DNA of 36,195 nt from Campylobacterota bacterium. GTDB taxonomy: Bacteria > Campylobacterota > Campylobacteria > Campylobacterales > Sulfurovaceae. Shown piece after piece: positions 9,046 through 17,472 of this stretch (position 1 is the first letter of the stretch; every line of letters begins with the position of its first letter). The notes beneath the pieces are model-generated. The model had not been told where the DNA came from. It saw only the letters and a list, made by a program, of their open reading frames with translations, and did not search any database. Both the position numbers and the translations under genes were made by a program. The stretch covers positions 1-36,195 of the forward strand of contig QKDN01000026.1 in the NCBI GenBank assembly GCA_003252535.1. Direction: 5' to 3'.

Positions 9046-9663
9046 ATGAAAGGTTTTGTCATCGGGCTTCACAGAGCCAGGAACGAAGATATGATAGCGC
9101 TTGTCCTCTCACCTACCGAGATCAGGAGCTATTACAGGTTTTTCGGCGCGAGGCATTCTATCCTCCAGCTCGGGCACCTGATCGATTTCGAAACAGAGGG
9201 TGAACAGGGGCACTTCATGCCGCGTCTGAGGAGTCTCAGCCATATGGGTTTCGGCTGGCTCCATGACCACAACCGTGTACTGGTCTGGCACAATTTCGTC
9301 AACCGTTTCAGGGACCACCTCAAGGATCTCGATACGGTAGAGAGATTCTACTACGACCTGCTGCTCGATGCCGCTCTCAAATGGGGACGCCAGAACCCCA
9401 AAAGGATCGTCTGCGAGAGCTATATCGAGTTGCTGAAGTTTGAGGGGAGGCTCCACCATGAGAACTTCTGCCATATCTGCGAAACCCCTCTGGGTGAACA
9501 GGTCGCCCTCATGCAGGCCTTTATCCCCGCCCACACAGAGTGCATCTACGCCCCGCCGCTGGACAAGGAGAAGCTCTTCAGATTCTTCGAGAGCGGCAGG
9601 GCGACACACTACGAGGACAGCGAGATAGAGTATCTTTATGAGGTGGTTATGAAGGGGTTTTAA
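9046..9663 (+). CDS. recO: Recombination protein RecO (epsilonproteobacterial type)
   Basis: RecO helps RecR load RecA on gapped single-stranded DNA during RecF-pathway repair. This 205-residue protein resembles the short RecO of Campylobacterota. The N-terminus (MKGFVIGLHRARNEDMI) is the OB-fold side, followed by YYRFFGARHS and then a helical half with WGRQNPKRIVCESYIELL. A CxxC pair (CHICETPL) lies in the C-terminal half; the full four-cysteine zinc site of some RecO proteins is absent. Identification rests on overall resemblance remembered from this group, not on a single diagnostic motif. It stands alone, divergent from gltB. Confidence 0.8.
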   Translation: MKGFVIGLHRARNEDMIALVLSPTEIRSYYRFFGARHSILQLGHLIDFETEGEQGHFMPRLRSLSHMGFGWLHDHNRVLVWHNFVNRFRDHLKDLDTVERFYYDLLLDAALKWGRQNPKRIVCESYIELLKFEGRLHHENFCHICETPLGEQVALMQAFIPAHTECIYAPPLDKEKLFRFFESGRATHYEDSEIEYLYEVVMKGF

Positions 9664-9739
9664 GCCCCCTTGTTCTCTCGTTAAACGTCTCCCGATATGG
9701 TACCCATCCAATACAGCGCATACCAAATCAATATCATCG

Positions 9740-9748
9740 TGCTATAAT
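9740..9748 (+). promoter_or_regulatory. Extended -10 promoter before small orphan gene
   Basis: TGCTATAAT is an exact extended -10 motif (TGn then TATAAT). It lies 123 bp upstream of the small AT-rich gene at 9872. The rest of the 9664-9871 gap shows nothing else recognisable. Confidence 0.45.
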
Positions 9749-9871
9749 ACCCATAGGAAGAACGCAATATTAATCCACTAACAGACACATCCATATTTTG
9801 GAAGCTGTACGAGGGTTCCATAACCGGAGATACAAACCAGATAGAATTTTGAGAAGGAAGCTAGACAAAAA

Positions 9872-10213
9872 ATGAAAAACTTTATACTGATTCTATTGAT
9901 AACCGTATCACTACGAGCAGAATACAAATCAATATTTGGTAATACGGAAGAAGAGAGACTCCAAAAACAAGATGAACTCTTAAACCATATGTTCAACACG
10001 CAAAAAGGAGTGTTTGAGAATGCGGGAAAACTCATAAACTACAAAATAAAAAAATACAAAGACGAAAAAGAAGCAGAAGAAAAAGCGATAATCGAAGAGG
10101 CGGAGAGAAAGGAAGCTAAAAAGAAACTCTTTGAACAAATGAACGGTGGAGAGAAAAACGACAGCCAGAGAGGCGAGAATATGATCATCATAACAGACAA
10201 CAAAAAGAAATAA
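9872..10213 (+). CDS. Small exported hypothetical protein with charged helix
   Basis: The function is not recognised. The 113-residue product begins with a hydrophobic stretch (MKNFILILLITVSLRA) that reads as a Sec signal peptide with cleavage near residue 16. The mature part is very rich in Lys and Glu; about 70-105 should form a single charged helix or coiled coil (KDEKEAEEKAIIEEAERKEAKKK). Expected location is the periplasm. The gene is clearly more AT-rich than recO upstream and the A2M gene downstream. The nearest purine-rich RBS (GAAGGA) is about 16 nt upstream, farther than usual. AT bias and orphan status suggest acquired DNA, but a real local gene is supported by the signal peptide and the upstream promoter motif. 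Confidence 0.6.
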   Translation: MKNFILILLITVSLRAEYKSIFGNTEEERLQKQDELLNHMFNTQKGVFENAGKLINYKIKKYKDEKEAEEKAIIEEAERKEAKKKLFEQMNGGEKNDSQRGENMIIITDNKKK

Positions 10214-10234
10214 TAATGAGAACTATATATTAAC

Positions 10235-10255
10235 TTTCACTGGTTCCCATCGTCT
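10235..10255 (+). repeat. Direct repeat, copy 1 (TTTCACTGGTTCCCATCGTC-T)
   Basis: This 21-bp word recurs exactly at 10415-10435, 180 bp downstream. The sequence after it has diverged from that of copy 2. Confidence 0.8.
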
Positions 10256-10414
10256 GAGATTGTGAAACAACTCATACTTTATCGGAATCGTTGGCTTTAG
10301 CCACGCCAAAGAAAAGCTAAATTTACCAAAAATGCTCTTTTGGGTATTCAATATTCGCTTTTTCGGGACTAAAAGTCTCCGATTCCATACGATCAAGTGT
10401 CATATTAAAGATGT

Positions 10415-10446
10415 TTTCACTGGTTCCCATCGTCTCTCGACGGGAA
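10415..10446 (+). repeat. Direct repeat, copy 2, forming a bulged hairpin
   Basis: Bases 10415-10435 repeat copy 1 exactly. Here the unit continues into an imperfect palindrome: TTCC, bulge, CGTC, loop TCTC at 10435-10438, GACG, GGAA. The following CCATACTTGA matches the usual continuation of such palindromic repeats. Confidence 0.7.
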
Positions 10447-10535
10447 TCCATACTTGATTTTCAATAGAAGGAAAATTCCACTTCGGCGATAGCCGATAGC
10501 TACATTCTTTCTTTTTGGGTGTTATCCCGTATGCA

Positions 10536-10556
10536 TACCCATCGGGACGATGGGTA
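10536..10556. repeat. Perfect 9-bp inverted repeat
   Basis: TACCCATCG at 10536-10544 pairs perfectly with CGATGGGTA at 10548-10556 over a 3-nt GGA loop. The CCCATCG core is shared with the direct repeat, so this looks like another, inverted copy of the same family. Confidence 0.75.
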
Positions 10557-10596
10557 CAAGGAATAGATCACAATCTCTCTATGCGTAGTAAGCTGA

Positions 10597-10650
10597 GCTG
10601 TCAGGGGACAGCACCCTACGGACGATCGGGATGTTGCTTGAGGCGTAGGG
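10597..10650. repeat. Two adjacent hairpins
   Basis: GCTGTC (10597-10602) and GACAGC (10607-10612) form a 6-bp stem with loop AGGG. CCCTACG (10614-10620) and CGTAGGG (10644-10650) form a 7-bp stem over 23 nt. The right end runs on into TACGTAACACGCACC, which resembles a known type of dispersed palindrome. Confidence 0.65.
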
Positions 10651-10665
10651 TACGTAACACGCACC

Positions 10666-10690
10666 GAATATCACGCATATCGTGACATTC
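10666..10690. repeat. Hairpin downstream of the A2M gene
   Basis: GAATATCACG (10666-10675) pairs with CGTGACATTC (10681-10690) with one mismatch over a 5-nt loop. It lies 47 bp past the A2M stop. There is no U-tract, so it is not a classical intrinsic terminator. Confidence 0.55.
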
Positions 10691-10736
10691 CATATCACTG
10701 AACATTTTCCTCGGTTCGCAGGAATCTGGGTAAAGT

Positions 10737-13700
10737 TTACCTCACCATATCGATCGTATCGATCCAGAATCCCCTCTCAGTATTGCTGATACCGAGTCTT
10801 TGTTTGCTGTGACCTCGGCGTTCTTTGTTCCCTTTGGATATCCTGTAGTCGAACTCTACGAGGACGTCATAGTAGCGACCGTTGTCGGCTTTGCCTACTA
10901 TCTCTACCCTTGTGAAAGTGTATTCCTTTTTCGGCCAGTCCTGGTTGTTGATATTCCTGTTCTCCATCAGGAACTCTTTGGTCGCGTTCCGTTTGCCAAA
11001 GAAGTTACGGATCGGGAAATTGAAATACCCCAGATATTCCGCAGGACGGACGTTCTTCTCTTCGAGCCTGTAGTAGTCCTTGACGAATCCGACTACGTCC
11101 TGTGAGACGGGAACAGTATTGTTCTTGGACTTTTTCGCCGTCTCTCTGTCCATGACCGTGATGCTTTCGCTCTCCTGTGCATAGTTGTTGATGCGGGTGT
11201 CGTACATCGCTTCGGCGATCACTGCCGGGAGCTGGCACTCGCCGCGTGCCGTCGCCATCAGCGGGGTGGTGACGGTGGCGATGTTCTGTACCTTCTGAAC
11301 TATGTTTTTCTTGGTGAATGGATCATAGCGGTTCTCGGTCTTGGCACTGAGATTGAAGAAGAGGAGGAGCCTGTCGTCGCGGATATCCTTGTTGGTGACG
11401 GTCATATTTTGCGTCTTGACACCGCTGCCGCTTCTTTGGCCGATGATCTCCATACAGGCAGGGATCCTCTGGTTGAGGACGACATTGTCAATCTTGTCCA
11501 TATTGGAGATGACCACCCTGGAGTAGAGCTTGCTCCCCTGCTCAATGGCAGAGAGATCGACAGGGTTTCCCTTCTCGTCTACGAACTCACGCTTGATCGA
11601 AAGGGTATCGGTATAGGAGAGTTCGTTCTTGATCTCTTTGGGGAGGTTCTTGTAAGCCTCGATGTCATAGTGGACTATGCCGGAGACCGGTTCGATAACC
11701 ACGGTATCATCATCCAGATCGACGGTCATGACCCGCGGTGCATCGAGCTTCTCCCTGACACCGTTGATGGTGAGCCAGAGTGACATCTTGTTGTTGACAC
11801 TCTGCCCGAGGTAAGCGTTCATAGCCCTGAAGGCCATCGCCTTGTCATGGGTGGAGTAGAGCTTGCCGAACTCTTTTTCCGCCTCGATGAGCGATGACTT
11901 CTTCTTGCCGAAGTACTTCGATTCGTAGTAGAAGACGAGGAAAATATCCCTCGCCTGCGATGAGAAGTCCCTCGCACCCGAAACATAGTTCACCTTGCGG
12001 ATATCCTCAAGCTTGATATGTGAGACCCCGGCATATATCCTGGCTGCCAACGGTTCGTTACCAAGGTTCTTGAAGATCGCCGCCATCTGGTACCATGAGA
12101 TATAGTACTCTTTGTAGATATTGTTGTCATAGAGCATATTGGCGATAGAGCTCTCGAGCATATCGTTCTCGGAGAGGACGAACGCCGCATAGACCCTCAG
12201 CGGATTGTCATACTTGCCGCTGAGGCTGCTTGAGGCATTGGCTATATTGACGAGTGTGTTCTTGAGCTTCTTTTTGACACTCTCATCGAGGGTGAATCCA
12301 CCGCGGTCAAGCTCCAGGAGTACTTCGGAGGCATAGATCGATGTATACGCGTCGACATAACCTTCCTGCCAGTAGTTGAGCTCGCCGTAATAGTTCTGGT
12401 ATTTGACCAGCTGCTTGATCCCCTGTCTGATGAAGTTGTCGCTCTCGCCGAGGAGTCGCTTGTCCCTGAGATAAGGCTTGGCATGATACATCGCCGCTAT
12501 CCTGGAGCTGATCTGCTCGGCACAGCCGTAGGGGTAATCGATAAGATACTTCAGTTCGCTGTAGAGGGCACCGACCGGATTGTCGGAGATGCTCACGATC
12601 GCTTTGCCACCTTTGTATCTCGATGCGATACGGACCACGCTTTTTTTGGTGACGGTATCGCGGTAGCTTTCGGTCTCGAGTGTATAGGGGGTCATCACCT
12701 CTATCTTGAGGGTATTGCTGTACTCTTTCCTGTCGACGACGGTGCTGATGGTGATCTCGGCTTTCCCCTCCTCGAGCGCTTTGAGCGAGGCGTTGACCAC
12801 CACTGAGGAGTTCGGCGCTACGGTGATCTCTTTCTGTCCGATATCGAAAGTGAGGTTTGTAGTATGGTTACTCTCCAGGCTCAGTGTTTTCGCCTCTCCG
12901 GTGGTATTGAACACCCTGACAGGAATGCTCAGCTTGTCCCCCTGTAGGAGGAATCTAGGGTAGGATGGCTTGATCATGATATCGTCCTTGACGATGAAAT
13001 CGCCGTTCGCCACCCCTACGCCGTCCTTCGTAAGTGCGATCGCTACGATGGTCGCTTTGCCGTTGAACTCAGGGATATCGAGGTTGACCCTTACCTTCCC
13101 TTCATAGGTGGAGGCAAAGGACGACCAGAGCATGAACGGTTTGATACGGTCGAGGTTCTCAGGTGGGAGGTGTTTCTTCCGTTTCTCGTCCGCATCGGCA
13201 CCGAAATCGATCAGTTTCCCTTCGGTGAGGTAGTTCATCACCCTGTCATAGATATCGAAATACATGAAGAGGGCATCGGCAGGGAGGTTGAAGAATTCGA
13301 ATATTTTCGGCGGTTTCTGCTCCGTGATACCCAGTATCCCCGCATCCACGACGGAGACCAGTACGAGCGCCTCCCTGTCGGTACTGACAGTGAGAGGCAG
13401 CAACGTCTTGGACGGCGATGTGGCATTGTAATCGAGCTCTATCTTGATACGCGACGCCTCGCGGTTGGGCTTGACGAACTTGTACCCGGTAGCACGGAAC
13501 GGTACGACCCCGTCGCTCAGGTCAGTCTTGCGTACCGCCGTAGCGTGGAGATAGAGTCCTCTTCCCATATCTTCTTCGAGAGGTATGTCAAGTGTCGCCG
13601 TCCCTTTGGAAAGCTCGACCCTTTTGTGCCACTGGACCTTCTCTCCTTCGAGGGTGACAAGGAGGTTCCCTTCGAGGATAGGGGATTTGAACGACGCCTG

Positions 13701-16445
13701 GATCGTATCCCCCCTGGAGTAGAGCTTGTCGGGGAAGGTGATATCGACGCTTCTGATGCTCTTTCTTGGAGAGATATTGCTGTAGCCCCAGCCGCTCACC
13801 TCGAGCTCGCCCGTAGCGCTGTGGCCGCCGAGCCTGTCGACCGCCTCGACGATGAAGTCGCCGTTCTCATGGACGATCCGCTCGAACGCTTTGCCGGCCT
13901 GTACGCTGAAGCTGTCGACCGTTTCGATCTCGCTCTCCCACTTGTAGTTGCCACCGCTGTAGCTGTAGTGCCATGTGCGTTTCTTGAGCACCACGGATAT
14001 CTCGCCATCCTGCTCCTTGCCGCTGACAGGGTCGATCAGTACCGCAGTTCCCTTGACCTTGTCATCGGACCTGATAAAACTCTGCTCGAGCCTGAGCCCT
14101 ACGAGCTTCTCGTACGGATAGATCGTGATCTCCCTGTAGCTTGCGACCGGCTGTGCGTCGTCCATGATCGTCGCAGTGATCGTCCCTTTGAGAACGGAGG
14201 GGACATTCTGCTCGGTGCTGCACGGTATGATCACCGATGCGGTCCCGTCGCTGCCGAGCGTGATATCCTGGGTGAGCTGTGCGTAAAGCTCTTCGTTCCC
14301 CTCCCCTACCAGAGAGTTGGTAAAGCTATAGTCCCTGTGCGCCTTGTCGGTATAGCTTTTCGCCGTGGCGGTGAACTCGACCGACCCGCCGAGTCCGCTG
14401 GCAGGCGCTCCGAAGAGATACCTGGAGGCGATCTTCGCATCGATGAACTCGCCCTCTTTACAGTACTCTCTGGCCGTTTTGACACTGTTCTCGATCTTCG
14501 GCGGCATGAATGCTTCGACCTCGAGCGACGCACTGCCGATGGTATCGTCACCCATTTTGACACTGAGGGTATACCTGCCGGTACCATCGCCGTTCTGAAG
14601 CCTGTAGGCGTACTCTATCGCCCCCTCGTCGTTGGTGGTGTAGGTGGATTCGTCGACGGTCTCGTAGTTGGGGTCCTTGAGGGTGACCTTGAGCGGTATT
14701 TTGGAGCCCGAGATGAAATCACGGTCCTTGAGGATGATCATCGAATTGATCGTCGCAGACGGTCTGACGATATCGCTCTGGAAATAGACGAATGCACTGT
14801 ATCGGGGTGGATTGCTGAATAGCTTCTCTTTGGTGACATCGTTGAGCGATTTGTCCAGCAGCAGGAAGCTCTGATCATCCCCGCTCTTTGCGACGATCAC
14901 CTTGGGTTCTTTGGAGAGGAGTGCATCTTTGGAGATGACAGCTATGCCGTCCCCGTCGGTAACGGCTTCGGCTATCATGATATTGTTGGCGGAGTAGAGC
15001 TCCACTTTCGCCCCTTCCACCGCCGCTGCATCACTGAGCTTCGAGAGGGAGATAAAGGCCTCTTTGTCGGAGAGATTGGCGCTGATAGCGATATCGCTGA
15101 CAAAGATCACTTTGCTTGCTTCCCTGTCGACCGTCTTGCCCTTCTCATCCTTGTCCTCGTATTTGATGACGATACGGTAGAGACCTTGTTTTGCGTTCCC
15201 GGTCAGACCGGGGAGCTTGACCTTCTGCCTGACGATCTCGTTGAGCGGGTTGTTGAGGGTAATGTCTTTGGCATAGAGCTCTTTGGTGAATTTGGGAGCA
15301 TCTTCGAGCCTGCTTTCATTATAGTTGATGAAGTAGCGGAAGTTGTCATCGGTGATCTTCTCGACGATCAGGGTCGCTTTGTCAATATTGACGGTCGAGA
15401 AGCCGATCTCACCAAGTGATGCTATATAAGGTTTATCCTGCTCGAAAGTGACCGCTTTTTTGCGGTTGCCGGTCCTGAGGGTGAAGTTGGCATCCTCTTT
15501 GAGCTCCTGGTAGTGGGAAAGCCCTTTTTTGAAGGTGATATTGTAGGAGGTGTTGGGCTTGAACTCATCGGAGAGGATATCGGTATAGTAGTAGCTCTCC
15601 ACACCCCATTTTTCACGATCTTTGTATTCTATATAGTTGTCTTTTTTGAACTGTATGTTGTTGATACCGTCTATATGGATGAACTCTCTGATCGGATTGG
15701 TATCGAAGGTATCATCGACAAAAACCCTGATGGCAAAAGTTCCGTCCTCGTTGGAGATCATGCGCGGCGGCTCATTGAAGAGCATCGCCGTTTTCTTCTC
15801 ATCGAGCTCGGCAGGTTTGACATTGCCTTTGTCGATCTCGAAGGTTTGCGCTTCGGCGAGTCTGGTACCGCTTTTGGTCGCAAGGGCAGTGAGGAGCTCG
15901 AGCTCGAGTTCCCCGTCGGTATCCTCGGTGATGTTCAGGGCGACCGTGCGGCCGTCATTGCTCGTATAGCGGTAGCCCAGCTTCGTCCTGGCGAGCTTGT
16001 TGACCTTGTAGATCACGACATTGTTGTTCAGCGTCGCAAGGTCGACCGTATCGTTGAAGTAGAGGATCAGCTTTTTTTCTTTGTCCAGGTAGTCCCAGTC
16101 TACGATCCCGAAGGTATCGGTACTGAACCCGAACGAGAGCTGCGGATCGCTCCGGGTATCCTTGAGGAAAGAGCTGTCGAGAGTACAGCTGAATGTCGTC
16201 GCACTCGGCAACGGCTCTCTGGGCACCATCGTCAGCTTCTTGGCCGAATCGTACTTGTAGACCGCAGCGATCTTCGGGTTGCACGATACCAGCTCTTTGT
16301 TGGTATAGAGGGTATCGTTCGCGAATATCTCCGCATTTGAACTGATCCCGATCGAATCGCCGACGCTGATTTCATTTTTGTCTATGCTCACGCCAAAAAC
16401 CGCCGTCATCGACAACACAAGCGGTAACAACCATCTCAATTTCAT
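10737..16445 (-). CDS. Bacterial alpha-2-macroglobulin with C-terminal NTF2-like domain
   Basis: Bacterial A2Ms are large periplasmic protease traps: a bait region is cut, and a reactive thioester then captures the protease. This protein has 1902 residues, with a Sec signal peptide at about 1-18 and no lipobox Cys, so it should be soluble in the periplasm, unlike lipoprotein A2Ms such as YfhM. Many beta-sandwich (MG-type) domains fill about 40-1270. The thioester motif CAEQ is intact, with Cys1308 and Gln1311 in DYPYGCAEQ, and a helical thioester domain spans about 1280-1560. A receptor-binding-like region follows to about 1760. The last 120 residues (1782-1902) look like an added NTF2/SnoaL-like domain, with FVKDYYRLEEK, NFFGKRNATKEF, WPKKEYTF and a final amphipathic strand. 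The start has a strong AAGGGGG site. No pbpC neighbour is seen, although PBP1C genes often accompany such A2Ms. Confidence 0.9.
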   Translation of the reverse strand: MKLRWLLPLVLSMTAVFGVSIDKNEISVGDSIGISSNAEIFANDTLYTNKELVSCNPKIAAVYKYDSAKKLTMVPREPLPSATTFSCTLDSSFLKDTRSDPQLSFGFSTDTFGIVDWDYLDKEKKLILYFNDTVDLATLNNNVVIYKVNKLARTKLGYRYTSNDGRTVALNITEDTDGELELELLTALATKSGTRLAEAQTFEIDKGNVKPAELDEKKTAMLFNEPPRMISNEDGTFAIRVFVDDTFDTNPIREFIHIDGINNIQFKKDNYIEYKDREKWGVESYYYTDILSDEFKPNTSYNITFKKGLSHYQELKEDANFTLRTGNRKKAVTFEQDKPYIASLGEIGFSTVNIDKATLIVEKITDDNFRYFINYNESRLEDAPKFTKELYAKDITLNNPLNEIVRQKVKLPGLTGNAKQGLYRIVIKYEDKDEKGKTVDREASKVIFVSDIAISANLSDKEAFISLSKLSDAAAVEGAKVELYSANNIMIAEAVTDGDGIAVISKDALLSKEPKVIVAKSGDDQSFLLLDKSLNDVTKEKLFSNPPRYSAFVYFQSDIVRPSATINSMIILKDRDFISGSKIPLKVTLKDPNYETVDESTYTTNDEGAIEYAYRLQNGDGTGRYTLSVKMGDDTIGSASLEVEAFMPPKIENSVKTAREYCKEGEFIDAKIASRYLFGAPASGLGGSVEFTATAKSYTDKAHRDYSFTNSLVGEGNEELYAQLTQDITLGSDGTASVIIPCSTEQNVPSVLKGTITATIMDDAQPVASYREITIYPYEKLVGLRLEQSFIRSDDKVKGTAVLIDPVSGKEQDGEISVVLKKRTWHYSYSGGNYKWESEIETVDSFSVQAGKAFERIVHENGDFIVEAVDRLGGHSATGELEVSGWGYSNISPRKSIRSVDITFPDKLYSRGDTIQASFKSPILEGNLLVTLEGEKVQWHKRVELSKGTATLDIPLEEDMGRGLYLHATAVRKTDLSDGVVPFRATGYKFVKPNREASRIKIELDYNATSPSKTLLPLTVSTDREALVLVSVVDAGILGITEQKPPKIFEFFNLPADALFMYFDIYDRVMNYLTEGKLIDFGADADEKRKKHLPPENLDRIKPFMLWSSFASTYEGKVRVNLDIPEFNGKATIVAIALTKDGVGVANGDFIVKDDIMIKPSYPRFLLQGDKLSIPVRVFNTTGEAKTLSLESNHTTNLTFDIGQKEITVAPNSSVVVNASLKALEEGKAEITISTVVDRKEYSNTLKIEVMTPYTLETESYRDTVTKKSVVRIASRYKGGKAIVSISDNPVGALYSELKYLIDYPYGCAEQISSRIAAMYHAKPYLRDKRLLGESDNFIRQGIKQLVKYQNYYGELNYWQEGYVDAYTSIYASEVLLELDRGGFTLDESVKKKLKNTLVNIANASSSLSGKYDNPLRVYAAFVLSENDMLESSIANMLYDNNIYKEYYISWYQMAAIFKNLGNEPLAARIYAGVSHIKLEDIRKVNYVSGARDFSSQARDIFLVFYYESKYFGKKKSSLIEAEKEFGKLYSTHDKAMAFRAMNAYLGQSVNNKMSLWLTINGVREKLDAPRVMTVDLDDDTVVIEPVSGIVHYDIEAYKNLPKEIKNELSYTDTLSIKREFVDEKGNPVDLSAIEQGSKLYSRVVISNMDKIDNVVLNQRIPACMEIIGQRSGSGVKTQNMTVTNKDIRDDRLLLFFNLSAKTENRYDPFTKKNIVQKVQNIATVTTPLMATARGECQLPAVIAEAMYDTRINNYAQESESITVMDRETAKKSKNNTVPVSQDVVGFVKDYYRLEEKNVRPAEYLGYFNFPIRNFFGKRNATKEFLMENRNINNQDWPKKEYTFTRVEIVGKADNGRYYDVLVEFDYRISKGNKERRGHSKQRLGISNTERGFWIDTIDMVR

Positions 16446-16499
16446 CCCATCCCCCTTATCGTTTGAACTTGGATACCCTGTCCTCAGGCATTGCCTACC

Positions 16500-16508
16500 A
16501 TTATATCA
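16500..16508 (-). promoter_or_regulatory. Extended -10 promoter of the A2M gene
   Basis: On the minus strand the sequence reads TGATATAAT, an exact extended -10, ending 54 bp before the A2M ATG. The predicted leader is about 48 nt. Confidence 0.5.
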
Positions 16509-16621
16509 TATTCGTACACAAACTGCTCAGGAAATCCGAACAACGTTTGTGCCATAGTGTCAAAACACCGTCATTTCGATCTCCAGGGCCTCATCTCTCA
16601 AAACCGCAAGCCAAAAGAATA

Positions 16622-16627
16622 TATAAT
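16622..16627 (+). promoter_or_regulatory. Predicted -10 element of the frdCAB operon
   Basis: TATAAT lies inside a very AT-rich patch in an otherwise GC-rich neighbourhood, about 108 bp before the frdC start. No clear -35 box. The predicted transcription start is near 16634. Confidence 0.45.
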
Positions 16628-16644
16628 AAAAGATATATTTATCA

Positions 16645-16661
16645 CAACGATCTGATCGTTG
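16645..16661. promoter_or_regulatory. Dyad in the frd leader, candidate operator
   Basis: CAACGAT, spacer CTG, ATCGTTG: perfect 7-bp arms about 11-27 bases after the predicted transcription start. The position fits a repressor site or a leader hairpin. No regulator is known to me for this exact sequence. Confidence 0.4.
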
Positions 16662-16722
16662 CCATCCAAATACTTTCTCCGCAAGTGAACGCGCTCTGCA
16701 GGAGGAAGTGTGCAATTTATAT

Positions 16723-16730
16723 AGAGGAGA
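16723..16730 (+). promoter_or_regulatory. Ribosome binding site that sets the frdC start at TTG 16735
   Basis: AGAGGAGA is spaced well from TTG at 16735. The upstream in-frame GTG at 16708 has AGGAGG only 2 nt away, which is too close. Starting at the TTG places all four heme histidines at the Wolinella numbers. Confidence 0.7.
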
Positions 16731-16734
16731 AGAT

Positions 16735-17472
16735 TTGCAACAAGAACATATCATAGAACTGCTCACTGGGAAGGACTCCCGCAAGAAAAAGAGCCGGATA
16801 CCCGCCAGGCTCGACCTGCTCCAGAGCGTCACGGGGCTGATCCTCGTCCTTTTCATCCTCTTCCACCTCCTCTTCGAGTCTTCGATACTCCTGGGCAAGG
16901 ATGCGATGTACGCCCTCACCAAGGGCTTCGAAATGAGCTTCATCTTCGAGGGAGGAGAACCGCTGGTGATCTCCTTCCTCGCGCTGATGATCTTCATCGT
17001 CTTCATCCTCCACGCTTTCATTGCGACACGCAAGTTCCCGGCATCTTATCGCGAGTCGATACGCTACCGCACCCATGCAAAGCTCCTGAAGCATGAGGAT
17101 ACCAACCTCTGGTTCATCCAGATCAGCACGGGGTTCATGATGTTCTTCCTCGGCTCGGTGCACCTCTACACCATGATGACGCAGCCTGAGAAGATCGGCC
17201 CGTTCGCCTCTGCCGACAGGGTCTACAGCGATACGGCGTGGCCCCTCTACCTGCTGCTCCTCGTCTCGGTGGTGCTCCACGCGGGAGCAGGGGTCTACAG
17301 ACTGATCGTCAAATGGGGGGTCTGTGACAGAACACGCTCCAAAACCATCATCAAGGCTGCGACCGCTTTCTACCTCCTCATCGGGCTCGTCTCGCTGGGC
17401 GCCTATATCAGGATAGGCTATGAACACCGCAACGACTACGGCCAGAGATACCACACGGAGGTGAGCAGATGA
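16735..17472 (+). CDS. frdC: Fumarate reductase diheme cytochrome b subunit
   Basis: FrdC anchors the enzyme in the inner membrane, binds two hemes b and exchanges electrons with menaquinol. From the TTG start it has 245 residues and aligns without gaps to the start of Wolinella succinogenes FrdC. The heme ligands fall at His44, His93, His143 and His182, and the menaquinol-site Glu66 is present ([11 protein letters not shown]). Five membrane helices are visible. The residue at the position of Wolinella Glu180, needed there for the transmembrane proton E-pathway, is Val180 (codon GTG 17272-17274). The C-terminus is shorter than in Wolinella. The stop overlaps the frdA start (ATGA). Confidence 0.95.
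   Translation: MQQEHIIELLTGKDSRKKKSRIPARLDLLQSVTGLILVLFILFHLLFESSILLGKDAMYALTKGFEMSFIFEGGEPLVISFLALMIFIVFILHAFIATRKFPASYRESIRYRTHAKLLKHEDTNLWFIQISTGFMMFFLGSVHLYTMMTQPEKIGPFASADRVYSDTAWPLYLLLLVSVVLHAGAGVYRLIVKWGVCDRTRSKTIIKAATAFYLLIGLVSLGAYIRIGYEHRNDYGQRYHTEVSR

Larger units (their letters stand above)
10214..10736. other. Gene-free region dense in short repeats and hairpins
   Basis: This 523-bp gap between the small orphan and the 3' end of the A2M gene has no credible reading frame. It holds a 21-bp direct repeat in two copies and at least five hairpins with perfect or near-perfect stems, each listed separately. Motifs such as GGTTCCCATCGTC followed by GACGGGAATCCATAC, and GCGTAGGGTACGTAAC followed by ACGCACC, resemble degenerate members of widespread palindromic intergenic repeats. 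No open transposase is present. Confidence 0.7.

Noticed and set aside
9109-9726. 205-codon minus-strand frame opposite recO
   Set aside because: Equal in length to recO, but the plus-strand product is the recognisable protein and has promoter support.
10214-10736. CRISPR array
   Set aside because: The 21-bp word occurs only twice, 180 bp apart, without regular spacers, and no cas gene is near.
13170-14822. 550-codon plus-strand frame within the A2M gene
   Set aside because: Antisense shadow; the minus-strand A2M frame is continuous with intact motifs.
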